Positions 42,201 through 54,330 of a stretch of DNA of 64,000 nucleotides are shown here, one piece after another. Source of the stretch: Mesorhabditis belari (lineage: Eukaryota > Nematoda > Chromadorea > Rhabditida > Rhabditidae); assembly GCA_958450365.1 (NCBI GenBank), contig CAUEEP010000299.1, positions 1-64,000 of the forward strand, given 5' to 3'. The notes under the pieces were generated by a model, which was given only the letters and a program-made list of their open reading frames with translations, had not been told where the DNA came from and searched no databases. The position numbers were made by a program, and so were the translations under genes. Every line of letters starts with the position of its first letter. Within the stretch, counting starts at the first letter, position 1.

Positions 42201-44232
42201 AAACCATCGTCGGTGGCTGGGACATTTCAAAAGTGGTCGGCTTTTGTTCATCTAGAAGTCGAATAGCTGAGAGATGGATTGGACTCATTGGAATGACGGG
42301 CATTGAAAGGATTGGATCTCGCAGAATTGGAATCGCTTTTTGCAGTGTTGGTCTCGGCGATGGTGCCTTTGAAGTCGTTGGTTGTGTGATGTCAAATGTT
42401 GACTCTCCATTGAGATTTGCTCTTCTAAATCTAATTTTTTTGAGGGTTTTTTTGTGTGAATCTTTTAGTGATATCTATTTTTATTGCTAAATATTGAATT
42501 CTTAAATTCGCAAATATCATTTCAAGAAACACTCTATCCAAAAATTATAGACGCACTCATTTTTGTACAAGATTCCGCAATTTTCGACGAACAATGAGCA
42601 AGGTATTCATTTTTAGCTTCCATTTAAAAAAAAATTGCACAATTTGAACCATCCAACATTGATGTACAGGCATTGATTGTTTTGAGGGTTGTCCAAAAAT
42701 TATAAACACACTTTTCCAAACATTTTCTACTGATTTTCGGGAACCTTAAAAGTGATTTATCTGAAACTCGATGATGCTGAATCCGAATCTGAAAACCATT
42801 TTTCGATATTTCTTAACATTTTCAAGCAAATGAGAAAACATCTTGGAAGATTCGGGCTCGAGTTTTCTTTACCTTCACTTTCTAGCTCGTTTTTGCGCCC
42901 AAACCCCACGAACCCAAAGAAGAGAAAGTTGCAAGTTTCATTTCGTTTCTGAAAACCGTAATAGTTTTCCAAAAAAAATTTGATTCGAAGAATTTTTATT
43001 GTAAAAACCGTTTTTCCATACAAAAATGGGTGTTCCAGATCTCGAAAATGGTAAGAGTTATCGACAAACGGTGTTCAGATTCGGATTCAACATCATCGAA
43101 TTACTATACCGTAAATATTCTAATAGGAGATGAGTCTCTAATAGAAGACCACCCCTCTGACCCCTGAAATCGGGACTTTTTGAAACTTCTTTTTAGTTAG
43201 AATGATAGATTTAGGTCCAAATAGAACTATTTTAGCCTTGGCAGTAAAATTGAAAACATGATTTTTGAAAAAGTGAAAAAATTATTTTACTTTTAAACAT
43301 ATTTTTCGTACGTTTTATGCCAAGGGTTATCGTTTAAAATAGTTTTTAAAAGCTTTTAATTTTTTGATTCATGTGGGGGACCTTTATCTACTTTTTTGAC
43401 CGGCCAATTTTAGGCGGCTGAAAATTAGAAGACCATGGCCTTCTATTAGAATTTTTATGGTAAATCACTTTTCAAGGTTTCCGAAAATCAATGGAAAATG
43501 TTCTTTTAGCGCCTATAATTTTTGGACAGTCCTCAAAACATTCTAGGTCTGTATATATATGCTGGATGGTTCAAATTGTGCAATTTCTTTGCAATCGCCA
43601 TTTTTTTTAAAATAAGAAAGCTAAAAAATGAATACCCTTGCTCATTGTTCATCGAAATTAGCGGAATCTTACACAAAAATAGATAAACAGTGCATCTAAA
43701 CCAACTTTCTTCTCATGTATTCACGTCCCTTGGCGAGTCGAGCCTCTCGCTGTTCGGGGGTTTCTTGTGAACGTCTGGAATGAGAATTAATTGTAATGAA
43801 TTAAATAACTAATTAAACTGAGTATCAAAATTCGAACCTGATCGCCACTCGTTCAGCCTCATATTTTCTCTTTGCCAAGAGCTCCGCGTATTGGTGATCG
43901 CCCAAAGTCTCGGCGGAGCTTGTAGTGATTTGTAAAATGTCTAAATTTAATTTATTTTTGGTTTCTTGATAATCTTTCAAGTCCAAAATCTCATTTTCTA
44001 ATATTTTCTCATTGAAAAACATCATTCTAAAAAGTTTCATACCTGCTTTCGGGAAGAGTTGATCGGTTAACTGGGTAAAATCACCGACAAGAAGCGAGCT
44101 GTCTGGGCTCGTCTAAAAGAATGAGATTGAGTATTTTCAGTCTTACACTAGTAAATCCTAAGAATATAGTTGTTCAAGAAATATTTTACCCACCTCTGTA
44201 TCAATCAAGGAAAAGTTCGTTTTCGACTCCAT
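39252..44232 (-). CDS. STPR-repeat protein (23-residue repeat, FMBP-1-like)
   Basis: Nineteen coding exons, ATG 44232 to stop 39252, 566 aa; all phases agree. Ten exons (from 43774 and from 42116 down to 40466) each hold one repeat of about 23 residues with a pattern like ETPEERxxRLxxxRxYxRxK, for example SQETPEQREARLAK, NETEEQRAQRLAKAKTMRM, NESAEKREQRLAYLREYQRQ and AETPEERDQRLSVLRNYARL. This matches the STPR (score-and-three amino-acid peptide repeat) domain known from fibroin-modulator-binding protein 1, which binds DNA. After the repeats come a basic stretch (SSKRRRQVRDD) and acidic tails (HDDDQDDDQDDLIDS). A Pro/Ser/Met-rich 88-residue exon (42424-42158) interrupts the array. Likely a nuclear DNA-binding protein. 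Introns contain elements J, H and I. Confidence 0.85.
39842..40191. mobile_element. MITE, family J
   Basis: Perfect 27-bp inverted ends GACTTGCTTATCGATATTAT + CGATACA (39844-39870 and 40163-40189), each itself holding the near-palindrome TTATCGATATTATCGATA. The inverted similarity continues inward (AGTTTCTAGAATAGCTATCA). It lies in an intron of the STPR gene. Confidence 0.85.
42535..43690. mobile_element. Foldback element H with ~220-bp arms, containing MITE I
   Basis: Arms 42535-42760 and 43460-43690 are inverted copies (CCAAAAATTATAGACGCACT..., CAATGAGCAAGGTATTCATT, CACAATTTGAACCATCCA). Inside, 43107-43466 has its own inverted ends ACCGTAAATATTCTAATAG...CTATTAGAATTTTTATGGT. No transposase was recognised. 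It lies in an intron of the STPR gene. Confidence 0.75.
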
Positions 44233-44685
44233 TCCCCGTCGCTTTCCCAGTCTTCCAAGCGTTCAGGATTCTTGTTCGAAGTAGTAAATTCTAAAATGAC
44301 TAATAAAGTGCGAAATTTTTAAATGAAGGCACTAACTTAAATGGAACAATGCAAATTTCAAATTGAGCTAACCAGCAGCAGTCTTGTAATTTTTGATTGC
44401 TGTTGTTGTTTCCATTCAACTCCCCAAATCATTTTCCAGTTAGTTTTGGCCTTCATTGTGGTCCGGCTACGAAAAGTTCCGGATTCTCCACTCGGCTCCC
44501 AAATGGAAATAGATTGCTTTTTTGTTTAAATACAAAAGTTATCGCGTAAAATTCTACTTACAATTAATCTGACCAAAAAAATGATTTGAAAACGAAAAAG
44601 AAACGACGACGCGGTCCCATCAACTACCTCCAAATGGCGGTGACGTCAATTGGAATGCGACGTTGCGCGAAAATTAAGATTTAAG

Positions 44686-45160
44686 GGAGTGGGACAAATG
44701 CGACCTTTTTTTTGCGCAGCCGGACATTTGCGCACCTTTTTTGCCGCACTTAGCCCATTAGCGCACCTTTTTTCGCGTTTTAAAAAAAGCTCTAAAAGCT
44801 AATATTAACCGATTTCTATTCCAAAAGTTGTTTTTCTAGGTAATTTTAGGGCGTAGAATCGAAATTTTGGCATATCAGAGCTTGTGAAAACAAACGGACG
44901 GAGTTATACAAAGAGAAAAATCGACGATTTTCTGTAATTTGATCTAGCCGTTTTGTCTTTCAAATTGGTTCCACACGCTCTGTTATGTCAAAATCTGAAT
45001 TCGACACCCTCAAATTACCTAGAAAAACAACATTTGGAATAGAAATCGGTTAATATTAGCTTTTTAGAGCTTTTTTAAAACGCGAAAAAATGAGCGCTAA
45101 GGGGGCAAGGTGCGCAAAGGTCCGGGTGCGCAAAAAAAGGTCGCATTTGTCCCACTCCCA
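44686..45160. mobile_element. Palindromic MITE, family B, copy 2
   Basis: Same sequence as 28751-29225 apart from scattered changes. It lies about 450 bases upstream of the STPR start codon. Confidence 0.9.
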
Positions 45161-45544
45161 AGATTTAACAATAAGATAAAATCAACATTTAAAATTTACG
45201 ACAGAAATTCAAATTTAATACGAAAACATCTCGAAAAACATCTTTTTTCTCTCTCTGAAGGTCTTTACTCAGATATCCTCATATATCAATTTCAAAATCT
45301 TCCACCTTCTACAGCTAATAATTGTTACAACCACAAAGTAAAACAAAATTCTGCTCAAAATTTGAAAAGAATGTGAAAAACCGATTCTAAAACACGTATT
45401 GAGCAATGTAAAGTGATAATTTCAAACCCTAACAAGTCTAACCATGACTTGTGAGAGGCAAAACCGTAAAGGACCAAGAAAAGGATAAGGAAAACCCCTG
45501 ATAATTAGTTGGTGAAGGAAAATCATATTAAAATCGGTGCCAAA

Positions 45545-46230
45545 TCGATAGTCAAGACCAGCTGTGTGTCTGGGTGAGGGGTGTGCGTTTGTCTGTGTGT
45601 CTATCCACTCCTGTGTGTCTGGTGTTTGTTCGTGTGTGCGTTGTCCTGAAGGTCCTCTTTTCACGTTTTTTGCGCTCTTTTCCAATCTGGACCCTCCAAA
45701 AAGCCTCTTCACTCTAAATCTTTGTTCTCATTTTCTTTTCGTCTCTTTCCCACTTTCAGTCGCTTCATTTCATGCGTTCACCAATCTTAGAAAATGCGGC
45801 AGATATTTGGATTTTGTTGCTAGAACTAACGAAATTCTTAAGCCTATAAAATTGCCTTAAAAACATAGTACAAACTGAGTGAGTACTTTTTGTGACCTTG
45901 TTCTTTCGCAAAGAACTAGCTCTAGAAAAAATTTGGACTTTTCATCGATATATCAGCCAAACGGCTCTCGAAATGCAACGCTATTTCTCAAGCAAACTTG
46001 TTAATACTCATCTTTATAGTGAAATCCTATTGAAAAGCTGTGAAAAGCTGGCTACGTTTAGGCAGAAAAAGTTCGATTCTTTGAAATCGAAAGATTCAAC
46101 ACGCTTTTAGATACAATCGACACAATTCTCGTCACATTGCCATTCAGTAGTGTGGCCACGAATCATACTCGTGATCGATAGAGTTTACAGCAAATGGGAG
46201 CACTTGGGCTTGAAATAAAGATGAATCAGC
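45545..46230 (+). other. Unassigned coding-like segment
   Basis: A GTGTGTCTG-rich stretch (45560-45640) is followed by an acceptor TTTCAG (45759) and short frames. From an acceptor CTCTAG at 45927, an open frame of about 54 codons runs on (KIWTFHRYISQTALEMQRYF, then SSKLVNTHLYSEILLKSCEK) to a stop at 46108, with AATAAA near 46214. It may be an exon of a real gene, but I could not join it to others in phase. Similar isolated frames lie at 46882-47079 and 47098-47296. Confidence 0.3.
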
Positions 46231-46326
46231 AATAGTTTTCACAGTACAAACCTTTTTGAGCCGATCTCTTATGTGGACTTGAAAGAACGGGGGACTAAAT
46301 ATCAAACTTTTATTCACACTAACCCG

Positions 46327-46729
46327 GGGGTGGGACAAAGGTGCACCTTTTTTTTTGCGCACCCGACCAAAAGCGCACCTTTTTTTTCGCTGGAAAAGGC
46401 CTTAGAAAAGGCCGTAGAGCTTTAAAAATGTTTACACATAGGGGAATCATATGCGTAGATTCCGAATTTCGACAAATTAGAACTCGCTGACACGTCAAAT
46501 TTGGGCTAAGAGGCAAAAACTGCGGAAAAGCGTTAAGTTGCGTAGTTTTTGCCTCTTAGCCCAAATTTGACGTGTCAGCGAGGTCTGATTTGTCGAAATT
46601 CGGAATCTACGCATACGATTCCCTTATGTGGAAACATTTTTAAAGCTCTACGGCCTTTTCCAGCGAAAAAAAAGGTGCGCTTTTGGTCGGGTGCGCAAAA
46701 AAAAGGTGCACCTTTGTCCCACCCCCCAC
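46327..46729. mobile_element. Palindromic MITE, family C, complete copy
   Basis: Near-perfect palindrome of about 400 bp beginning GGTGGGACAAAGGTGCACCT and centred near 46525 (GCGTTAAGTTGCGTAG). Its end motif is close to family B (GTGGGACAAA...GCGCACC), but the interior differs. Confidence 0.9.
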
Positions 46730-47420
46730 TAACCCTGACAATTTTCGTATACTCTTCAATCTCTGCATCTCATTTTTCTCCACCGAACAGAATATGCGGT
46801 CATATTTTTACAGGGCAATACTTTGAGATGTACAAACTTCTGTCTTTAGTTGATTTTTAGCTTCTGAATAGGCTTGTATCTATGTTATTGCCATTTCAGA
46901 AATTCATGATGCCAATGTTTCAAAAAGAAAGACTCGTTTCAGCGGCTAAAGCTACTAGTTCTTCTTGGGGGTTTTCTAGCCAAAAAAGTCACGAGTCGAG
47001 TCACCGAGTTACGACTTTAAAAAGTCGAGTCACTCAAGTCAGGGTGACTCGACTCGACTCCATGTCTATTGCAAAGTAATTTCATTTTTTTTTATCTAAA
47101 GCTATTTGCTGAGCAATTGGTGAAAAAGATGAAAAGCCCAAACTTTCGAATAGCAACAATATGTAGTTTCTTTGCAAAAATGCTGAATAACTTGAAAGAT
47201 TGGCGCATAAATAAGTGCAAGTGCGGAAATTTTTCATTGTTGCTCAATGAGCCGGTGCGCTTATTTCATCATTATTCTACTGTCTTACTATCCTAGACCA
47301 AATCTCGTATTATTAGTTTTGTTAGGATTGAAAAGTTGAAAACTAGCTATGTTTTTACATAAATTTCGGAATAATGGGACGTTTAGCATTGTTAGGTTAT
47401 AGCTTTTCACTGCCGAAACC

Positions 47421-47903
47421 GGAAGTGGGACAAATGCGACCTTTTTTTGCGCACCCGGACATTTGCGCACCTTTTCTTCCGCACTTAGCCCATTAGCACA
47501 CCTTTTTTCGCGTTTTAAAAAAGCTCTAAAAGCTAATATTAACCAATTTCTATTCCAAAAGTTGTTTTTCTAGGTAATTTTAGGGCGTAGAATCGAGATT
47601 TTGGCATATCAGAGCTTGTGGAAGCGAACGGACGGAGTTATACAAAGAGAAAACTCAACAATTTCTGTAATTTGACCTAGCCGTTTTGTCTTTCAAATTG
47701 GTTTCACACGCTCTGTTATGTCAAAATTTGAATGCGACACCCTCAAATTACCTAAAAAACAACTTTTGGAATAGAAATTGGTTAATATTAGCTTTTAGAG
47801 CTTTTTTAAAACGCGAAAAAAGGTGCGCTAATGTGCCAAGTGCGGAAAAAAAGGTGCGCAAATGCCCGGGTGCGCTAAAAAAGGTAGCATTTGTCCCACT
47901 CCC
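47421..47903. mobile_element. Palindromic MITE, family B, copy 3
   Basis: GGAAGTGGGACAAATGCGAC to GCATTTGTCCCACTCCCC; same interior as the other B copies. Confidence 0.9.
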
Positions 47904-47979
47904 CCGAAACCTATTACCTTTCTTGTTTCGTTATTTTTGTTGATTTGTTGAAGCTAATAACCTAATTTTTTAGATAAAG

Positions 47980-49401
47980 ATGGATATTCAAGAGAAACGT
48001 GTAGAGACAAAGGAAAAGAGTGAAGAAAAGAACGTCGAACAAGCGAATAATCCGTCGAACGATCCTCCGGGAGGTCAGCATTTTTATGTTATTGCCTAGA
48101 CTTTTGATAATTAAAATGATATGGTTATAAGCAATTGGGTTGTAAGTACAAGATACAGCTAATCTCCGGAGTTTTGATTTACGCGATTTTGTTAACAAAT
48201 TTTAACGGTTGCTGCAACTGTCACTACCTTAATGCAATAATTTATGTTTAGACAAAAATATTTTCCATCATACAATGTGCAAAACTTTAAGTTCAAGTTT
48301 TATTATATCAATCTTTTTTTTCTTTTAGGTGGCCGTTACAACTTTCGCAGACGCGTTGCAACAATCAAGGCTCAGAAATCGGAAGACGTTGTCTCGACCT
48401 CGCAAATCAATTTGACTCAAAAGAGAAAGGATTTTTCCGGTCTGCCTCGCCATCTACAAGAACTGGTGCTCTTGAAGACTAACGTCAACACGCGATTGCA
48501 GCTCCTTCAAACCAACAAACAGCTGCTGAAATGGACACGTCAAGAAGGATTATTCCCTCGCGATTTGGAGAAGCTTTCGCTCCACTACGGTACAATGTTG
48601 CTGACGACGCGCGACCTGCAATTGTACGAGTTGAAAGGAAAACGCAGACGGTTAATCAAGTCGACGCGGATTGCTCGCTTACTGGAGGTACAATTCGAGC
48701 AAGGTAACTTCGAGATGCGCACTGCGTTGCCACACCTGGCCATGGTGTTTGATGCAAAGGTCTACGTGGCGTCATTTGAAAAGTTTCGCGCAACTTTTCT
48801 GGACACGTCTTTCAAGATCCGCCGAGCGTTGCTTTTTGAATTTTCTTATCTTGATGAACAACTGGTGAACACTACTGCTCAAGATGTCGAAAGTATGCTC
48901 CAGTTTATTGACCAACACAATGACGGTGTCAAGTTCATCGACTTCGACCTTTTCCCGCTGAAAAAAGTGTTTGATTGGTTGAAGACGCAGCGCTTTCATT
49001 TCGCAAGTTTTGCGATGCCCGATTGGGGGTTTCCTGCGTTCGAAGAGGCACTCAACTTGGTGCTTAAGGATGGAGTGCCAGGTGTAGGCGATAATACAAT
49101 TCTTGCTTTACGCCTTTTCGATGATTCAACTGGTGCAGTAAATGTCATGAGAATCATCACCAACAAAAAGCCAATCATCGTCTCTCAAACGACCGCGATT
49201 TATCAACAATTCCGTAGTGCGCTTCGCGATGCGCCTGAATCAATGCAGCCCTGGGCTATGAACCCCGAGACGCTCGGTTTCAAGCAAGAGTTCGACAAGG
49301 AAAAGAATCTCGTCTATCTCATAAATCAAGAAGATGACGAACTTTGTTTGCTGATCAAATTTGAGCCAATTCTAGCTCCAATTGTTCCTTTTGTTGTTTA
49401 G
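47980..49401 (+). CDS. F-box-like protein
   Basis: Two exons, 47980-48073 and 48329-49401, 388 aa. The acceptor TTTTTTAG six bases before the ATG suggests a trans-spliced 5' end. The first exon is hydrophilic (KEKSEEKNVEQ). Near residue 60 the motif FSGLPRHLQELVLLKTNVNT, followed by RLQLLQTNKQLLKW, resembles an F-box (LPxxL...IL...L..L...N..). The remaining 290 residues are alpha/beta-rich without a domain I can name, ending EPILAPIVPFVV. F-box proteins recruit substrates to SCF ubiquitin ligases; nematodes have large, fast-changing families with unknown targets. The long uninterrupted second exon is richer in G+C than its neighbours. AATAAA is near 49454. Confidence 0.7.
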
Positions 49402-49585
49402 TTGTTGTTACGCTTACCCTTTATGATTTATTTTACTAAAATTTTGCTTCTTTAATAAACCGGATATTGTTTGAAGAAAAGTGTGGAGAGCATTGGTAAT
49501 TAAGACAACGAGAGGCATTTATAAATTGGTTAAATCTATTTGAAATGTGAAGACCGAAGACTTTTTATAAGACTCAACCTTGCAC

Positions 49586-51620
49586 ATGTTGCATGAATCA
49601 TCTTGTGATCGACTTGAAAACCAACGAACCGAAGTACAAAGAGAAAGTGTTTCTTTTGAATTCCCCGACTGTGCTCCCGGATTCGTTGAACACAAAAGGT
49701 GCGCCAATGAAAAATGAGTGAATAATTCGATCAATTTCAGTACCCATCCTCCACTGGTTGATGAGTCTTCACAATATTTGCCTGTAGAATGGATCAATTT
49801 ACCATCTTTAGCAATACCCGATGGTGCGCACCATGCCGAAAGCGGTTTGTGTATTGTGTGTTTAGTAAAATAGTTCATTGACAGACGTCTTGTATTTTCT
49901 GCTCCCGTCGAGAGAGGATGCTGAAAAAGCGTTTTTGGGATTTCATGTTATTGACAAATCGATGCAAATGTGAGAGAAAAGTTGTGTCAACCAACCCGTC
50001 TTTTTATTTTTTCTAAGAGTTGGTTTCTCGGCTTGACGTTGTTACCAGGAGTATCGTTAAAAAATTCCTCTTTCGGAGCTTTGAAGGCAAAACTACACAG
50101 TCATATTTCAATGGAAGAGATTTTTCGAAGGTTTGTTTGATCAGATTATTTCCATAAAGTGTTTTATTAGATCGAAGTACTTTCGCAGATGTACCAAAAC
50201 TTGGTTGACGTGCTCGAAGAAGATTTAACCAATGGCCAATCGCCTATAATAGGTAATGCTTTGAGTTTTGAAAACAATAAATACAAATTTAGATACATCG
50301 GCGAGAGTTTGTGTTTGTGAAAAAGTTTAAACATGGATCTTTGCTACTTTTCAAGTTGATTTTGTTAGAGAGAAAGGTAAAATGTTGTGCAAGTAGCCCT
50401 GAAGGACTTCAATTTAAGGTTGTATTTAACATGTTTCCTGTTGGTGATACTATGCTGGCTCTATTGTCGTTATTTCCAAGTTGGTGATCAATACTGATTT
50501 TAAATAAGTTTTTGAGGAATGATCGAGGAAGGATTGTTTCACGCGGCATCTCCCTGTCAGCAGCTAGATGAATGCCACAAGGAATCCAAATCATCGGATA
50601 CTCATGAAAGTATTGTTGAAGACACCGGAGATCGCGCAATAACAAAGGATCAGTTCTCTAAAAGGGCTCGTGTATATACGATTGGTGCTACAATTCACTT
50701 ATTCATTCAAAATCGCGAGCACGTAGATGTTATTGTGACAGTAAGTTTATTGATAAAAGCAACATATCCCGAGCTTGAAAAACAAGTAAGTGCATTTTAG
50801 TTTTTTCGAAGCTTCATTTGTAATTTAACTTGTACTTACAACCAGTGATTTATGCTTTTATGATTATTTGCTCAAGAATATAGCACAAAAGAAAATCCTT
50901 GAAGCGGGTGGGTTTGCGTGCGTCATTTTGACAAAATTTATCACTTTTTAGCTTGGGAAAGAAATGAATTGATTCGACTACAATTCCGAAATTATTGATT
51001 GTCTTTGGCAGCATCAGTTTGTAATAAATTGCGGGTAGAATTCGATGGTTTGGTCCACTCAAGATTTTAGAATATAGTCGCCGATTTTGGTTCGTCGCTT
51101 ATTTCGGCTTGGCAAAAACTCTTAACTTTCAAGTATAGATGGTTTCGCCAACGTTTTGATACCTCCAGGGTTTGTTTTTTTTTGCGTATGACTTTGTGAC
51201 GAGTTTTTAGTCATATGTTTTCGGGCCAGGTTGGAGTGCGAGACATTGGTATGTTGATGGAGCACGCTGTTCATGGTAGCGGTGGAGCTAAACGTTTAGC
51301 ATGTATGCATACAACACTGGTCGAAATTTAGGGAAGCAGGTAAATAATACTTTGGTTTGAAAATACTATATTGTATTTACAATCCATTTAATGTGCCTTT
51401 AAGGAACTAAAGTGGAAGAATCGTTTACCACTTGGATCCACGGAGCTACCTCCACCATAGGCCAAGCAGCAGGACAACTACAGGTGAAAAGAACTGGTAA
51501 TGTGGTGATTGAAATAAGTAACTGTGTTTAGGGTCAATGGTGGTTTCAAACTCGAGGGAAAATGTTGAAACTGATGACGTGGTCAATAATGCCGTAATGC
51601 CGTTGAGGCCAAAGAAAGAT
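49586..51620 (+). pseudogene. AVL9-like gene (DENN family), decaying
   Basis: Pieces in correct order for AVL9, a conserved protein of the DENN-related group acting in secretory trafficking. 49586-49698; 49741-49844 with LPVEWINLPSLAIPDGAHHA; 49885-49969 with DVLYFLLPSREDAEKAF; about 50172 (SQMYQNLVDVLEED); about 50300-50380 (KKFKHGSLLLFKLILLERK); about 50420 (VVFNMFPVGDTMLALLSLFP); 50519-50790 (GMIEEGLFH to YPELEKQ); about 51075 (DFGSSLISAWQKLL); about 51240-51340; 51404-51483 (TTWIHGATSTIGQAAGQLQ). Against this, the exon near 50300 is out of phase with the one before it, a one-base shift splits GGAKRLACMHTT from GRNLGKQ near 51320, and the last exon has lost GGTG relative to 60617-60691. 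I therefore call it a pseudogene; base-calling errors are the alternative. Confidence 0.65.
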
Positions 51621-54330
51621 AGCATTAGTATTTCGTTTATGCTGTCATTTATGAATTTGTTTTATTTAGCTCGAAAGAAAAAATAAAGAAAGAAATGTAG
51701 GTTACGATCCTATAAACCATTTAATACTTTTCTTAGAAACGGCTGGACGAATTTTCAAGCTAAATTTACCATCAGATAGCTTAAAAGAGAGCGCATTTTT
51801 ATCACCTATGTCTGTAGGTTGAACCGGTGACCAATTTTCCCGAAACGGAATTTCCGAAATTTAGTAGAGCTGAATATGTTCTTGAGTAAATTTCTAAACG
51901 TCGACATTATGATCTTAAAAAAGAGAATTTAATAATTCAAATAAATGATAAAAGTTGTTGGAAGATTAAAAGTTAAACAAGATGATAAGTATGTGAAAGA
52001 GGTGCTCTTCAATTACAGTATTTACGGTAGTGATCTTGGCTTTGGGCTTGAATAGATTTCGATTGGATTATCCGCACATCCTTTGTACCAGCTTCAAAAT
52101 TGAGCCACCTTTCGGACTCGACAAAGAGACAGTTCTCTGACCAAATCTAGCAAATGAACCAAGCATAAAACTGAGATCATGTCATATTTTGGGATGCTAA
52201 TTTCTAGTTCATTACATGTTTAACCCGTGGGTGTATTGCTACTAGCTTTGTTTCCCTTTTGGAGCCAAGATTTCACCTGCTTTCCATTCACAAGCTGAAC
52301 TTTTCAAAAAAAAAGCAACAATTTGCTCATCTTTACCTCGAAAATCATTCAAATTTTGATTTAAATGATTCAAAATTTCAAACGATTTCACTTTTTCCTA
52401 GTATTTTTTCATTTTCACTTTTTTTCAATGCTTTAAGCCAATCATCCTCAAACAATCAAAGTTTATTTTTTGTAGGTTACAACACACCTGTTCCAAAAAA
52501 TTGAGAAAGGCACCTGAGAAAATTAGGATTCGAAGAAAAAGTAGATTATTTATCACTGTTTGCTTCTTTTTAACTTTTCATAACTTATAGTCTATAAGTT
52601 ATAGACGTTAAATGGTGCTCTTTTCCCAAACACCCTTACAAGCGCAAATCTTCCATATTGTCTACGATATTTCCGGCGTTATGTCAATATTACTCAGCGC
52701 TCTCACACTGTATTTACTCTCCAATACCAAGAAGTTATCAAAAATTTATCTTTATCTGCAAGTAGCTATTGTGGTGGGTTGACTTGCTAGTGAACTGTAG
52801 TAGCTGGCTCTCAAAATCATTTGTCGTACTTGCACCCGGGGTACCCGGGGACTGACTTTTGGCTTTGCCTGTCCTAGTCTGGATTACAAGACTTAGGGCG
52901 CGGTTGGATTATCATTAGTACTTTAATCAGAATGTAGATTATATAGGTAGATAGTTTTTAAATAAAGTGCTAAATTAACTTTTAAATTTCAGTGCGTTTC
53001 ATCCTTCTGTGATTTTGTCTTGTGTATCACTCAGCCGATCATTCTCATGCCCTACCTCGCTTTCACCTCAACTTCGCCATTTCGATGGGTTCAGCTGAAC
53101 ATCACAATGGCTAAAACTCTTACAGTAAGCTTACAATTCTATGAGTTATCAGAACGAAATTGCCATCTCAGGGTCTCTACATTTGCGGTGAGCTATTACT
53201 TGTTTATTTGCTGACAGCCACTCTGCATTCGCGAATTTATTTTCTCAAATATGGAGAGCTCGAGAAGAAAATCTTTTCCCGGGGATTTATACAAACCACT
53301 TTGTGTATAATGGCCTTATCAATCCTTGGGTTTGTTATCGTGGAGGGTGTACCATTGTACGATTTGGATATGATTCAAAATGAGGTTTTTGTGTAGGTTT
53401 TTCGACTTTCAACAACACCTATTTTAGAGTATCAGTGTTTATGGAAGTGGGGTGTATAAGCTGTTGATAATTGTTTTCGAGTTCGGGTCTCAACTGCTTG
53501 GAGTCGACGATAAGGTGGGTTGAGCTCAAATATCTTAGTGTTGGGCTGTTCAATTTAAGTAGTTTTGTATCAATCGACAGAGAAAGACTTGGCGCATCAA
53601 ATGATACCAAGAATTTTCAAATTATAGATATTTGAGCTCAAAGTTAGATTGCCAATGGCAAAGGTGGTGAGGCGCGGATAAAAGGTCCCTTTGCCATTAG
53701 CAATCTAACTTTAAGCTCAAATATCTTGGTGTTGAGGTGTTTTAAATTTAAATATTATTGGTATCATTTGATGCGCCAAGCAAGTCAGAAGACCAGGAAC
53801 TTTATCAGAATGCGGCGAACAAAAAATAAGATCAAGTACCATTCTACAGCCTTGCTTTGTGAATTATTGACCTTTTGAAAAGTCTTGAATCATTTGACAA
53901 ATCATTTTTCAGAACAATGCCTCCATAATGGAAGGGACAATCCCAGCCGAGCTTATCCATTATATGCAATTCACGCCTAACACTTACTATTGGGTTACGC
54001 CAAACTCTTGGACGTCGAGGGGCGGAATTTTGGTCATTCTACTGCTCACCGCTTTTGTCATCGAAGAAGTCTACATTGTAATCTATATTTTGTGTCTGAT
54101 TCACAAAATGAAGAGTAAAGTGCGCAGCAAGCAGGCTCGGCAGACACAGATCGGCTTTGTCAGGATATTGTTGATGCAGGTGAGTGAATGAGTGAATTAG
54201 TACATGAAATTAGATGGTCCAAACAAATAAACACAACTTTTAGTATATGGTTTTTGTTATTTTCTACATCACGCCCGTGATTTTGCTCTCAACGAAGATT
54301 ATGGGTAGCAACATACTCCCGGATTTATGT
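51391..54330. repeat. Segmental duplication, copy 1
   Basis: Matches 60476-63858 at a nearly constant offset of about 9.08-9.5 kb, with few substitutions and several indels. Copy 2 has about 240 extra bases in chemoreceptor intron 1 and a different middle part of intron 4. Confidence 0.9.
51700..51915 (-). pseudogene. Broken copy of the 71-aa gene at 60772-60987
   Basis: Same sequence as the intact copy but lacking about 8 bases after AAATTG, with further single-base losses (ATAGGTGATAAAAATGC). The frame from MSTFRNLLKN is lost after about 27 residues. Confidence 0.8.

Noticed and set aside
45564..45860. 98-aa plus-strand frame starting in a GTGTGTCTG run
   Set aside because: The first half is low-complexity sequence and the rest does not join in phase with the downstream coding-like exon.
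46144..46362. Minus-strand 72-aa frame
   Set aside because: Its start lies in the MITE C end and no splice-consistent context was found.
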